Below, piece by piece: positions 7,586-15,063 of a DNA stretch of 32,525 nucleotides (position 1 is its first letter; each line of letters starts with the position of its first letter). This stretch comes from Betaproteobacteria bacterium (GTDB lineage: Bacteria > Pseudomonadota > Gammaproteobacteria > Burkholderiales > Burkholderiaceae_C). Under the pieces are notes generated by a model. It was not told the origin of the DNA. It did no database searches and saw nothing but the letters and a program-made list of their open reading frames with translations. The stretch spans positions 1-32,525 of the forward strand of contig VGHR01000025.1 in NCBI GenBank assembly GCA_016868205.1, in the 5' to 3' direction. A program made the translations under genes and the position numbers.

Positions 7586-7657
7586 GGAAGCCTGGAAGCG
7601 CAGCCGGGCACTACGGGTTTAGCGATGGGCAAAACCGCCAACGCAGCGGCCAAAGGC

Positions 7658-8812
7658 TCAGGTCTGCACCAGCCTTTTGGCCCGGGCAATCGACAGCAGC
7701 ATGCCCAGCGCCAAGCCCAGCGTCACCATCGCAGTGCCGCCGTAACTGATGAAGGGCAAGGGCACGCCGACCACAGGCAACACGCCGCTGACCATACCCA
7801 TATTGACGAAGGCATAGGTGAAAAAAATCATCGTGATGGCTGCCGCCAGCAGCCGGGCGAACAAGGTCGATGCATCCAAGGCCACCGCAAGGCCGCGCAG
7901 AATCAGAAAAACAAAGGCGGCCACCAGACCCAGGGTGCCGATCAAGCCAAACTCCTCAGCGTACGCGGCAAAGATGAAGTCGGTGGTGCGCTCAGGGATG
8001 AATTCCAGATGGGTCTGGGTGCCCGCCATGAACCCCTTGCCCCAGAAGCCTCCTGAGCCTATGGCAATCACGCCCTGGATGATATGAAAACCCTTGCCCA
8101 ACGGGTCGCGCGTCGGGTCCAGCAAGGTACAGACCCGCTGCTGCTGGTAGCCGTGCAAGAGTGGCCAGTCCACGCCCGGAGCGCACCACTGCGGCCCCAT
8201 CAGCACCAAAAGCACGATGCCCACCAATGCCAGAACCAGGGGCACCAGGACGACGACCCAGCTCAGGCCGGCAAAGAAAATCACCGACAAGCCGGCGGCC
8301 AGCACCAAGAGGGCCGTACCCAGGTCAGGCTGCTTCATGATCAGGCCCACAGGCAAGGCCAGAATCACCAAGGCCACGCCAAAATCAAGCGGGCGCAGTT
8401 GTCCCTCGCGCCGCTGGAACCACCAGGCTAGCATCAAGGGCATGGCGATTTTGAGGATCTCGCTGGGCTGTATCACCACCCCCAGATTGATCCAACGGGT
8501 GGCACCTTTCTTGGTGATGCCAAACAGCGCCACGGCCACCAGCAACAACACCCCTACGACATACAAAGGCACGGCCAGGCTCATCAGGCGCTGCGGCGGC
8601 ACCTGCGCCACCGTCAACAGAATCAAGGCGGCTAGCACCATATTGCGGCCATGATCAACAAATCGGGTGCCGTGGTCATAACCGGAGGAGTACATGATCA
8701 CCATACCGGCCAGGGCCAACACCCCCACGGCCACCATCAGGGGGACATCGAGCCCCTTCCAGAGAGGCGAGAACCGCTGCCACAAAGCGGGTTTTTCCAG
8801 GACTGCTGACAT
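7658..8812 (-). CDS. rodA: RodA, SEDS peptidoglycan glycosyltransferase for cell elongation
   Basis: RodA polymerises lipid II into glycan strands in the elongation complex, working with PBP2 and MreBCD in the inner membrane. The 384-residue protein has about ten membrane segments and SEDS motifs: MYSSGYDHG near the N-terminus, RWINLGVVIQPSEILKIAMP, LIMKQPDLGTALLVL, GKGFMAGTQTHLEFIPERTTDFIFA and the C-terminal GVPLPFISYGGTAM. This motif set and the lack of a long N-terminal extension separate it from the FtsW encoded at 21836-23092. The mre genes and PBP2 are not adjacent downstream; tldD follows instead. The ATG at 8812 lacks a Shine-Dalgarno sequence; GATAAT is 6 bases upstream. It is divergent from yqiA, with 45 bases between the two start codons. 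Confidence 0.95.
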   Translation of the reverse strand: MSAVLEKPALWQRFSPLWKGLDVPLMVAVGVLALAGMVIMYSSGYDHGTRFVDHGRNMVLAALILLTVAQVPPQRLMSLAVPLYVVGVLLLVAVALFGITKKGATRWINLGVVIQPSEILKIAMPLMLAWWFQRREGQLRPLDFGVALVILALPVGLIMKQPDLGTALLVLAAGLSVIFFAGLSWVVVLVPLVLALVGIVLLVLMGPQWCAPGVDWPLLHGYQQQRVCTLLDPTRDPLGKGFHIIQGVIAIGSGGFWGKGFMAGTQTHLEFIPERTTDFIFAAYAEEFGLIGTLGLVAAFVFLILRGLAVALDASTLFARLLAAAITMIFFTYAFVNMGMVSGVLPVVGVPLPFISYGGTAMVTLGLALGMLLSIARAKRLVQT

Positions 8813-8818
8813 CGCCCG

Positions 8819-8824
8819 ATTATC
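8819..8824 (-). promoter_or_regulatory. Putative -10 element GATAAT of rodA
   Basis: GATAAT, five of six bases of the -10 consensus, lies exactly 6 bases before the rodA ATG with no Shine-Dalgarno sequence in between. At 17-base spacing, the -35 position would fall on the palindrome that carries the yqiA -10. Confidence 0.45.
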
Positions 8825-8841
8825 ACTGTCGGCCTCATCTG

Positions 8842-8856
8842 GCGCTAAGCTAGCGC
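8842..8856. promoter_or_regulatory. Palindrome in the rodA-yqiA divergent promoter, with putative yqiA -10
   Basis: GCGCTA (8842-8847), three bases, then TAGCGC (8851-8856) form a perfect 6-base inverted repeat ending 1 base before the yqiA ATG. TAAGCT (8846-8851) inside it is a TANNNT-type -10 candidate placed exactly 6 bases before that ATG. A protein bound here could affect both rodA and yqiA. Confidence 0.4.
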
Positions 8857-8857
8857 G

Positions 8858-9451
8858 ATGACAACCATCACCCACCTGCTCTACCTGCACGGCTTTCGCT
8901 CCTCACCGCAGTCCACCAAAGCCCGGCATCTGGCGCAATTGTTCCGAGACCGATGGCCGCAAGTGCAGTGGTGGTGCCCCCAATTGCCCCCCTCACCCGC
9001 CCAAGCCGCCGCTCTCATTGACGAAGGCACCCGAGATTGGCCCAGCCAGACCCTGGCCGTCGTGGGATCCTCCCTGGGCGGGTTTTATGCCACCTGGCTG
9101 GCCGAGCAGCGCGGCTGCCGGGCCGTTCTCATCAACCCGGCGGTCGATCCCGCCCGCGACCTGGCCCGCCACATTGGCGAACAGGCCCAATGGCATGAGC
9201 CCGGGCAGACCTTTTTCTTCCAGCCGCACTATGTGCAGGAGCTCAGGGCGCTGCAGATGGGGCCGCTGCGCCGGCCCCGGCACTACCTGGCCTTGCTAGC
9301 CACCGGCGATGAGGTACTGGATTGGCGTGAGATGCGTGAGCGCTACAAAGCGAGCGTACTGAAAATCATCGAGGGCAGCGACCATGCGCTCAGCGATTTC
9401 GAGCAGCATCTGCCGCTGGCGCTGCGCTTTCTGGGTCTCTCCCCTCTCTGA
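8858..9451 (+). CDS. yqiA: YqiA/UPF0227-type small esterase
   Basis: A 197-residue alpha/beta hydrolase of the YqiA family, known as esterases acting on acyl-CoA and short esters. Visible elements are YLHGF near the N-terminus (oxyanion region), the nucleophile motif GSSLGG with Ser72, the acid region ATGDEVLDW with Asp151, and GSDHAL with His176. The length agrees with the family. It starts a plus-strand group (yqiA, RNase II family gene, aroE, mtgA, ruvC) and is followed 46 bases later by the RNase gene. The ATG at 8858 has no Shine-Dalgarno sequence, and a palindrome abuts it. The physiological substrate is not evident. Confidence 0.92.
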   Translation: MTTITHLLYLHGFRSSPQSTKARHLAQLFRDRWPQVQWWCPQLPPSPAQAAALIDEGTRDWPSQTLAVVGSSLGGFYATWLAEQRGCRAVLINPAVDPARDLARHIGEQAQWHEPGQTFFFQPHYVQELRALQMGPLRRPRHYLALLATGDEVLDWREMRERYKASVLKIIEGSDHALSDFEQHLPLALRFLGLSPL

Positions 9452-9497
9452 GCTGCGGGCTCGCCACTACACTAGCGCCCTCCTCCGAAGGTAGCCC

Positions 9498-11573
9498 TTG
9501 TATATCTTGTTTGAAGACGCCGGCAAGTTTCTGGCTGGCCGCATCCTTTCGCGTGCCGAGGCCTCCATGCAGGTCGAACTCGACTCGGGCAAGCGCGTCA
9601 AAGTCAAAACCAGCCATGCGCTGATCGAGTTCGAGCAGCCCGGGCCGGCGCAACTGCTCAGCGCTGGCGGCGAGCTGGCAGCGCAGATCGATCTGAACCT
9701 GGCCTGGGAGTTCGCCAGCGACGACGAGTTCGGGTTTGCCGACCTGGCGCGCGACTACTTCGACCCCAACCGGCCCCCCAGCGCCGCCCAACAGGCCGGC
9801 GCCCTCTTTGCCCTGCATGAGGCCCCCCACTATTTCCGGCGCGCCGGCAAGGGACGCTTTCGCAAGGCACCTCCGGAGGTCTTGCAGCAGGCGCTGGCAG
9901 CCCTCGAGAAACGCAAGCAGATCGCGGCGCGAATCCAGGCCTGGGCCGAGGACCTGGTCGCCGGTCGTTGTCCACCAGCCATCGCCGATCAGCTCTACCG
10001 CATCCTGTTCAAGCCCGACAAAAACGGAGCCGAATACAAGGCCGTGGTGCAAGCCGCCCAGCAAAGCCGCCAAGCCCCGCTGGACCTGCTGCAGCGCGCC
10101 GGCGCCATCCGCTCGTCCTACCAGTTCCATTGGCGGCGCTTCCTGTTCGAGCAGTTTCCGCGTGGTACACACTTTGCCTCGGCGCAGACGCCGCCACCCG
10201 ACGCCGACTTGCCTCTGGCGCCAGTGCAAGCTTTTTCAATTGACGATTCGAGCACCACCGAGATCGACGATGCGCTGTCGGTGCAAGGCCTGGGGTCGGG
10301 CACTGTGGAGGTGGGTATTCACATTGCTGCACCGGCCCTGGCCCTGCGGCCCGGCGATGCGATCGACCAAATCGGCCGGGAGCGGTTGTCCACGGTTTAC
10401 ATGCCCGGCTACAAGCTGACGATGCTGCCCGATGCCGTGGTCGAGCGCTACACCTTGCAGGCGGGGCGCCCCTGCCCGGTGATCTCTCTGTATGTGACGC
10501 TCGATGAGTACAGCCTGGAGATCAAGGCCAGCCGCACCCGGATCGAGCAGGTCCCGATTGCCGAAAATCTGCGGCACGATCAGCTCGACGCGGTGTTTAC
10601 CGATGGTTTTTTCCAGGCCGCTGCGGCCGACTCCGATCCTGCCTGGAGCGCCGAGCTGCGCTTGCTGCACCGCCTGGCCGGGCAGCTCAAGACGGCGCGA
10701 GAGACGGTTCGGGGCAAGCCGGAGCAATTCAACCGACCCGACTACACCTTCCGGTTGGACCTGCCGGCTGGCGAGGAGCCGGTCGGCGAGGAAACGGTCG
10801 AAATCAGCGTGCGACGGCGGGGGGCCCCGCTGGACCTGATCGTGGCCGAAATGATGATCCTGGCCAACCGCAGCTGGGGCCTGTGGCTGGCCGAGTTGGG
10901 CGTGCCCGCCATCTACCGCAGTCAGGCCAGCATGGCCCCGGGCGTGAAGGTGCGTATGGGCACCAAGGCGTTGCCGCATGCCGGCCTGGGCGTACCCGCC
11001 TATGCCTGGAGCACCTCGCCTCTGCGCCGCTATGTCGATCTGGTCAACCAGTGGCAGCTTATCGCCTGTGCGCGGCACGGGGCTACGGCTGCCCTGGCCG
11101 CGCCGTTCAAGCCCAAGGATGCCGAGTTGTTTTCCATCATCTCGGCCTTCGAGGCGGCCTACAGCGCCTACAACAGCTATCAGGCCAGCATTGAGCGCTA
11201 CTGGACCTTGCGCTACCTGCGCCAGCACGGCCTGGAGCAACTGACGGCCACCGTGCTCAAGGATGACCTGGTACGCGCCGACGATTTACCCCTGGTCTTC
11301 CCGGTCGCCGGCGCGCTCGGACTGGCCCGCGGCGCCCATGTACGGGTTCGGTTGGGGCCCATCGACGACATCACGCTGACCATCAGTGGCACCCTGATCG
11401 AGCGCCTGGACCTGCCCGACGATGCCGCCCTGGACGAGGAAGACCTTGAAGGCAGCGAGTCGGAGCTGGCCGCCGGGCCGATTGCAATCGCGGTCGATCT
11501 TGAAGATGCGCAGCCCGCTCCCGATGAGGGCCCCATCGCCTCTACCGAGACCCGCCCCAGCGATTCACAATAG
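9498..11573 (+). CDS. rnb: RNase II family (RNB-domain) exoribonuclease
   Basis: A 691-residue 3'-5' exoribonuclease of the RNase II/VacB family. The start is TTG at 9498: GAAGGT lies 6 bases upstream, the N-terminus MYILFEDAGKFLAGR is typical of betaproteobacterial members, and no upstream ATG gives a better start. The catalytic RNB signature is SIDDSSTTEIDDALS, with Asp249/250 and Asp257/258 as metal ligands, followed by STVYMPGYKLTMLP and the later YAWSTSPLRRYVDLVNQWQL. The C-terminus ends in an acidic, low-complexity tail of about 45 residues (DEEDLEGSESE onwards). It is grouped with aroE 9 bases downstream. Whether it is closer in activity to RNase II or RNase R cannot be decided here. 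Confidence 0.92.
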   Translation: MYILFEDAGKFLAGRILSRAEASMQVELDSGKRVKVKTSHALIEFEQPGPAQLLSAGGELAAQIDLNLAWEFASDDEFGFADLARDYFDPNRPPSAAQQAGALFALHEAPHYFRRAGKGRFRKAPPEVLQQALAALEKRKQIAARIQAWAEDLVAGRCPPAIADQLYRILFKPDKNGAEYKAVVQAAQQSRQAPLDLLQRAGAIRSSYQFHWRRFLFEQFPRGTHFASAQTPPPDADLPLAPVQAFSIDDSSTTEIDDALSVQGLGSGTVEVGIHIAAPALALRPGDAIDQIGRERLSTVYMPGYKLTMLPDAVVERYTLQAGRPCPVISLYVTLDEYSLEIKASRTRIEQVPIAENLRHDQLDAVFTDGFFQAAAADSDPAWSAELRLLHRLAGQLKTARETVRGKPEQFNRPDYTFRLDLPAGEEPVGEETVEISVRRRGAPLDLIVAEMMILANRSWGLWLAELGVPAIYRSQASMAPGVKVRMGTKALPHAGLGVPAYAWSTSPLRRYVDLVNQWQLIACARHGATAALAAPFKPKDAELFSIISAFEAAYSAYNSYQASIERYWTLRYLRQHGLEQLTATVLKDDLVRADDLPLVFPVAGALGLARGAHVRVRLGPIDDITLTISGTLIERLDLPDDAALDEEDLEGSESELAAGPIAIAVDLEDAQPAPDEGPIASTETRPSDSQ

Positions 11574-11582
11574 GGGCCTTCC

Positions 11583-12419
11583 ATGGACTCCTACCTCGTC
11601 ATCGGCAACCCAGTCGCGCACAGCAAGTCGCCCCACATCCATGCACGATTTGCGTCGCTCACCGGACAGACCCTGACCTACGAACGGCTGCAAGTCGAGC
11701 CCGGTCATTTCGCAGCGCGCATGCGCGAACTCATCGACCAAGGCCTCAAGGGCTGCAATGTCACCGTGCCCTTCAAACTCGAAGCCTGCGCACTGGCCCA
11801 AGAGCGCAGCGACCGCGTGCACCTGGCCGGTGCCGCCAACACCCTGAGCTTTCAAGCCGGGCGGATTCAGGCCGACAACACTGACGGCATAGGCCTGGTG
11901 CGCGACATCGAAGTTAACGCTGGACAAACGCTGCGCGGCAGCCGAGTGCTGTTGCTGGGCGCTGGCGGTGCCGCCGCCGGAGCGCTCGGACCGCTCCTGC
12001 TGGCCGGCCCCGCGCAGCTGGTGGTGAGCAACCGAACCGAAGCCAAGGCCCGCGAACTGGTTGCTCGCCATCACGCGCACGCCAGCCTACAAGCGGCCCT
12101 GAGCCGAACCGAACTGCTGGCCCTTCCCCTCGACGCATCCCTGCCTGCCTTCGATGTGGTAATCAATGCCACTGCCGGCAGCTTGGCCGGCGCAGCCCCG
12201 CCAATTGCAGCAAGTGCCCTCCAGCCGAACGCCCTGGTCTACGACATGATGTACGGCCCGGCGGCCCAAGCCTTCCTGCAATGGGCGGCTACGCAAGGGG
12301 CACGCCCGCGCGACGGTCTGGGCATGTTGGTCGAGCAGGCCGCCGAATCTTTTTTCATCTGGCGGGGGGTTCGCCCCCCCACCGCCCCGGTATTGGCGCA
12401 TCTGCGCCAAGGCGGCTGA
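11583..12419 (+). CDS. aroE: Shikimate dehydrogenase
   Basis: Reduces 3-dehydroshikimate to shikimate with NADPH, the fourth step of the shikimate pathway. The 278-residue protein shows the substrate motif NPVAHSKSP (residues 9-17), the catalytic lysine in NVTVPFK (Lys65), its partner Asp101 in ADNTDGIG, and the nucleotide-binding GAGGAAAGALGPLL. NRT in SNRTEAKA fits an NADPH-binding loop. The C-terminal DGLGMLVEQAAESFFIWRG is the usual ending. AGGGG lies 6 bases before the ATG at 11583, 9 bases after the RNase stop codon, so the two are probably co-transcribed. The first pathway enzyme, aroG, is in the same window but in a separately regulated unit. Confidence 0.97.
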   Translation: MDSYLVIGNPVAHSKSPHIHARFASLTGQTLTYERLQVEPGHFAARMRELIDQGLKGCNVTVPFKLEACALAQERSDRVHLAGAANTLSFQAGRIQADNTDGIGLVRDIEVNAGQTLRGSRVLLLGAGGAAAGALGPLLLAGPAQLVVSNRTEAKARELVARHHAHASLQAALSRTELLALPLDASLPAFDVVINATAGSLAGAAPPIAASALQPNALVYDMMYGPAAQAFLQWAATQGARPRDGLGMLVEQAAESFFIWRGVRPPTAPVLAHLRQGG

Positions 12420-12426
12420 GAGGCGG

Positions 12427-13209
12427 ATGCGCATGAAGATCGTGCTGCGACTTTTCATGCTGATGCTGCTGGCCCTGCTGATCCTGCAGATGTACTTTGC
12501 CGGTCGCATCCTGATGATGCGCTGGATCAATCCGGAATCAACCAGCTTTCAGCGCGCCGAAGCCTATCGGCTGGTGCGTAGCACCGGAGAGCTGCTGTGG
12601 CACCAGCAGTGGGTTGCGTATGCACAGATATCGGACAACCTCAAACGGGCGGTCATCGCCTCAGAGGATGCCAGCTTCACCGAGCACGATGGCGTCGACC
12701 TCGAAGCCCTGGAAAAGGCCTGGGAAAAAAACCAAAAAGCCGAGCAGGAAGCGGCTCGCAAAGCCGAACGGGCCAGGCGCAGGGCCGGCGGGGACGACAA
12801 ACAAACCGCCATCAATAAGCCAACGGCCGCCCCCGAGCCCAAGATCGTCGGCGGCTCGACCATCACCCAGCAACTGGCCAAGAACCTGTTTCTCTCAGGT
12901 GAACGCACGCTGCCGCGCAAGGCGCAGGAACTGGTGCTCACGCTCATGCTCGAGACATTCCTGAGCAAGCGGCGCATTCTGGAGATCTACCTCAACACCG
13001 TCGAGTGGGGCGAGGGGGTTTTCGGCGCGCAAGCTGCGGCTCTGCACTATTACCGCAAGCCTGCTGGACGGCTCAATGCCTACGAGGCTGCCCGACTGGC
13101 AGTGATGCTGCCAAGACCACGGTATTTCGAGAAGCGCGCGCAGTCCCAGTACCTGATCTCGCGAGCGATGACCATCACGGCGCGCATGCAAGCGGTCGAT
13201 CTGCCATGA
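12427..13209 (+). CDS. mtgA: Monofunctional peptidoglycan glycosyltransferase with charged insert
   Basis: A single-pass inner membrane enzyme (GT51 family) that polymerises lipid II into glycan strands. One transmembrane helix spans about residues 7-30. Family motifs are [15 protein letters not shown] with catalytic Glu80, [16 protein letters not shown] (142-157), RKAQE (164-168) and [17 protein letters not shown] (184-200). Between the first two motifs, residues about 104-138 are a Lys/Arg/Glu/Ala-rich insert that E. coli MtgA lacks; it is probably a charged helix followed by a flexible Pro/Ala linker. The total of 260 residues exceeds E. coli MtgA by about 18. The start is ATG 12427 after GAGGCGG; the ATG at 12433 is an alternative. 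It lies 7 bases after aroE and overlaps ruvC by 4. Confidence 0.94.
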   Translation: MRMKIVLRLFMLMLLALLILQMYFAGRILMMRWINPESTSFQRAEAYRLVRSTGELLWHQQWVAYAQISDNLKRAVIASEDASFTEHDGVDLEALEKAWEKNQKAEQEAARKAERARRRAGGDDKQTAINKPTAAPEPKIVGGSTITQQLAKNLFLSGERTLPRKAQELVLTLMLETFLSKRRILEIYLNTVEWGEGVFGAQAAALHYYRKPAGRLNAYEAARLAVMLPRPRYFEKRAQSQYLISRAMTITARMQAVDLP

Positions 13210-13769
13210 CGGTCCTACGCATTCTGGGCATAGACCCTGGGCTGCAAATTTGCGGCTTCGGTCTGATCGATGTCCAGGGCAGCCGACTGAGCTATGTGGC
13301 CAGCGGCACCATACGAACGCAAGCCGGTGAGGGCCTGCCCCACCGGCTCAAGGTGCTCTTCGACGGCATTTGCGAGGTGGCCCAACGCTACGGCCCGGCA
13401 CAAGCGTGCGTGGAAATTGTGTTCATCAACAACAATCCGCAAGCCAGCCTGATGCTCGGTCAAGCTCGTGGGGCCTGCCTGACCGCGTTGGTGCACTGCG
13501 GCCTGCAGGTGCATGAATACACCGCCCTGCAACTGAAAAAAGCCGTCGCCGGACACGGCCGCGCCGGCAAACCCGAGGTACAGCAGATGGTCATGCGCCT
13601 GCTCAAGCTACCCGGTCTACCCGGGCCCGACGCCGCCGACGCGCTCGCCCTGGCCATCACCCACGCGCAGGTTGGCGAGACGATGCGCGCCCTCGCAGCG
13701 CAGGCCGGTGCCGACACGGCCCGCGTCCAGCCCCGTGCTTGCGGCTACCGTCAGGGTCGAGCGCGTTAG
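13206..13769 (+). CDS. ruvC: Crossover junction endodeoxyribonuclease RuvC
   Basis: Resolves Holliday junctions during recombination, normally with the RuvAB helicase. The 187-residue protein has the RNase H-fold acidic residues in place: Asp10 in GIDPGLQ, Glu70 in CVEIVFI, and Asp142 and Asp145 in [24 protein letters not shown] and [20 protein letters not shown] also match the family. It overlaps the end of mtgA by 4 bases (ATGA), implying translational coupling. The ruvA and ruvB genes are not in this window, so ruvC sits at the end of a wall and aromatic pathway group. It is convergent with the lpxC unit, with one minus-strand terminator between them. Confidence 0.95.
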   Translation: MTVLRILGIDPGLQICGFGLIDVQGSRLSYVASGTIRTQAGEGLPHRLKVLFDGICEVAQRYGPAQACVEIVFINNNPQASLMLGQARGACLTALVHCGLQVHEYTALQLKKAVAGHGRAGKPEVQQMVMRLLKLPGLPGPDAADALALAITHAQVGETMRALAAQAGADTARVQPRACGYRQGRAR

Positions 13770-13775
13770 GGTGTC

Positions 13776-13817
13776 GAAAAAGACAGAGCCCCATTGGGAA
13801 ACGCCCCTAGGGCTCTG
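13776..13817 (-). terminator. Intrinsic terminator of the lpxC unit
   Basis: CAGAGCCC (13784-13791) pairs with GGGCTCTG (13810-13817). On the minus strand the stem is followed by TCTTTTTC, so it ends transcription coming from lpxC and the small membrane gene. On the plus strand no T-run follows, so it is not a clear terminator for ruvC, though the hairpin could still slow readthrough. Confidence 0.82.
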
Positions 13818-13820
13818 CAG

Positions 13821-13997
13821 TCAGAAAATCCGCTCGAGGATCAATACGCCAAAAAATCCGAGCGCCGCCAACACGGTCCACTTGAGGATCACCAGGCCCC
13901 ATCGGCGATAGTGGGGCTGGCCGGTGGCAATAAACAAGGCAAAGCTCACGCCAGCTGCCAGCAGCAGCAAAAAGATCAGCCACCGAAACAGCAGCAT
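13821..13997 (-). CDS. Small two-helix membrane protein downstream of lpxC
   Basis: A 58-residue protein starting MLLFRWLIFLLLLAAGV. It has two predicted transmembrane helices (about 5-23 and 38-54) separated by a short polar loop containing TGQPHYRRWG, and ends LERIF. The ATG lies 7 bases after the lpxC stop codon. A TTG further upstream in frame would overlap lpxC and is not preferred. An intrinsic terminator follows within 4 bases of its stop, so it is the last gene of the lpxC unit. I recall small proteins of this kind near lpxC in other Burkholderiales, but no function is known to me. A role in the envelope is inferred only from position. Confidence 0.7.
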   Translation of the reverse strand: MLLFRWLIFLLLLAAGVSFALFIATGQPHYRRWGLVILKWTVLAALGFFGVLILERIF

Positions 13998-14004
13998 GGC
14001 GGGC

Positions 14005-14928
14005 TTACCAGGCTGGGGCCAGGGCGGCCAGGCCGCGCGGGGCCTGGCGCTCGTCGGCAAAGCTCACCAGCTCATACGCATCGGGCTGGTCCAGCAGCTG
14101 GCGCAGGAGCTTGTTGTTGAGCGCATGGCCGGAGCGAAAGGCGCTATAGGCCCCGATCAGGGGCTTGCCCAGCAGATGCAGGTCGCCCATCGCGTCAAGG
14201 ATCTTGTGTTTAACAAACTCGTCGTTGTAACGCAGGCCCTCGGCGTTAAGCACCTTGTAGTCGTCCATGACGATGGCGTTGTCCAGCCCGCCGCCCAGGG
14301 CCAGGCCGTTGGCACGCATCATCTCCACATCTTTGGTAAAGCCAAAGGTGCGGGCGCGGGCGATGTCGCGCACATAAGAGTCGACACCCATGTCAAATTC
14401 GACCCGCTGTCCGGTGGAGTCCACTGCCGGGTGGTCAAAGTCGATTTCAAAACTGAGCTTGTAGCCCTCGTAGGGTTCAAGCTGCGCCCACTTGAGCTGA
14501 GCTCCCTGGCCTTCACTGACCCGTACCGTCCGAAGGAGGCGCACAAAGCGCTTGGGCACCGCCTGCAAGGCAATACCTGCCGACTGCAACAGGAAAACAA
14601 AAGAGGCAGCCGAGCCGTCAAGAATGGGGACTTCTTCGGCGGTGATATCGATATAGAGGTTATCCAGGCCCAGGCCAGCGCAAGCCGACATCAAATGTTC
14701 GACCGTAAACACCCGGGCTTGCCCGACCGAAATGGTGGAGGCCAGTCGGGTGTCGGTGACCGCCGTAGCGGCTATCGGAATATCCACCGGTACCGGCAAG
14801 TCAATGCGCCGAAAGACGATACCGGTATCAGGCGGTGCGGGCCTGAGCGTCAGCTCTACACGCTGACCGCTGTGCAGGCCCACTCCAACGGCTTTGGTCA
14901 GGGAACGAAGGGTGCGCTGTGCAAGCAT
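14005..14928 (-). CDS. lpxC: UDP-3-O-acyl-N-acetylglucosamine deacetylase
   Basis: A zinc enzyme that deacetylates UDP-3-O-acyl-GlcNAc, the committed step of lipid A synthesis, in the cytoplasm. The 307-residue length and N-terminus ([26 protein letters not shown]) match the family. Zinc and catalytic residues are seen in VEHLMSA (Glu77, His78), [11 protein letters not shown] (His and Asp ligands) and SGHALNNK (His). It follows ftsZ by 135 bases on the same strand, as is common in proteobacteria. The ATG at 14928 has no Shine-Dalgarno sequence; TAAAAT lies exactly 6 bases upstream, suggesting its own promoter and a leaderless transcript. Confidence 0.97.
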   Translation of the reverse strand: MLAQRTLRSLTKAVGVGLHSGQRVELTLRPAPPDTGIVFRRIDLPVPVDIPIAATAVTDTRLASTISVGQARVFTVEHLMSACAGLGLDNLYIDITAEEVPILDGSAASFVFLLQSAGIALQAVPKRFVRLLRTVRVSEGQGAQLKWAQLEPYEGYKLSFEIDFDHPAVDSTGQRVEFDMGVDSYVRDIARARTFGFTKDVEMMRANGLALGGGLDNAIVMDDYKVLNAEGLRYNDEFVKHKILDAMGDLHLLGKPLIGAYSAFRSGHALNNKLLRQLLDQPDAYELVSFADERQAPRGLAALAPAW

Positions 14929-14934
14929 GACTGA

Positions 14935-14940
14935 ATTTTA
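14935..14940 (-). promoter_or_regulatory. Putative -10 element TAAAAT of lpxC
   Basis: TAAAAT matches the -10 consensus at five of six bases in an otherwise very GC-rich stretch and lies exactly 6 bases before the lpxC ATG. No convincing -35 is seen. It implies a start of transcription at the ATG. Confidence 0.5.
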
Positions 14941-14969
14941 GACGCCGGCTCGGGCCGGCCTGAGGCAAT

Positions 14970-14987
14970 GCGGCCGCCCCCGGCCGC
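14970..14987. other. GC-rich hairpin between ftsZ and lpxC
   Basis: GCGGCCG and CGGCCGC form a 7-base stem with a 4-base C loop. No T-run follows on either strand, so it is not a standard terminator. It may stabilise the ftsZ mRNA 3' end or only reflect high GC content. Confidence 0.35.
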
Positions 14988-15063
14988 GAGAGTCTGGCAA
15001 GACCCTCGGGCCAAAGGCGGCCTGGCGGCCACTGCGGATACCGGGCGCAGCAGTCGGGGCCGA

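Noticed and set aside
14929..15063. A terminator between ftsZ and lpxC
   Set aside because: The GC-rich hairpin at 14970-14987 has no T-run on either strand, so it does not meet the form of an intrinsic terminator.
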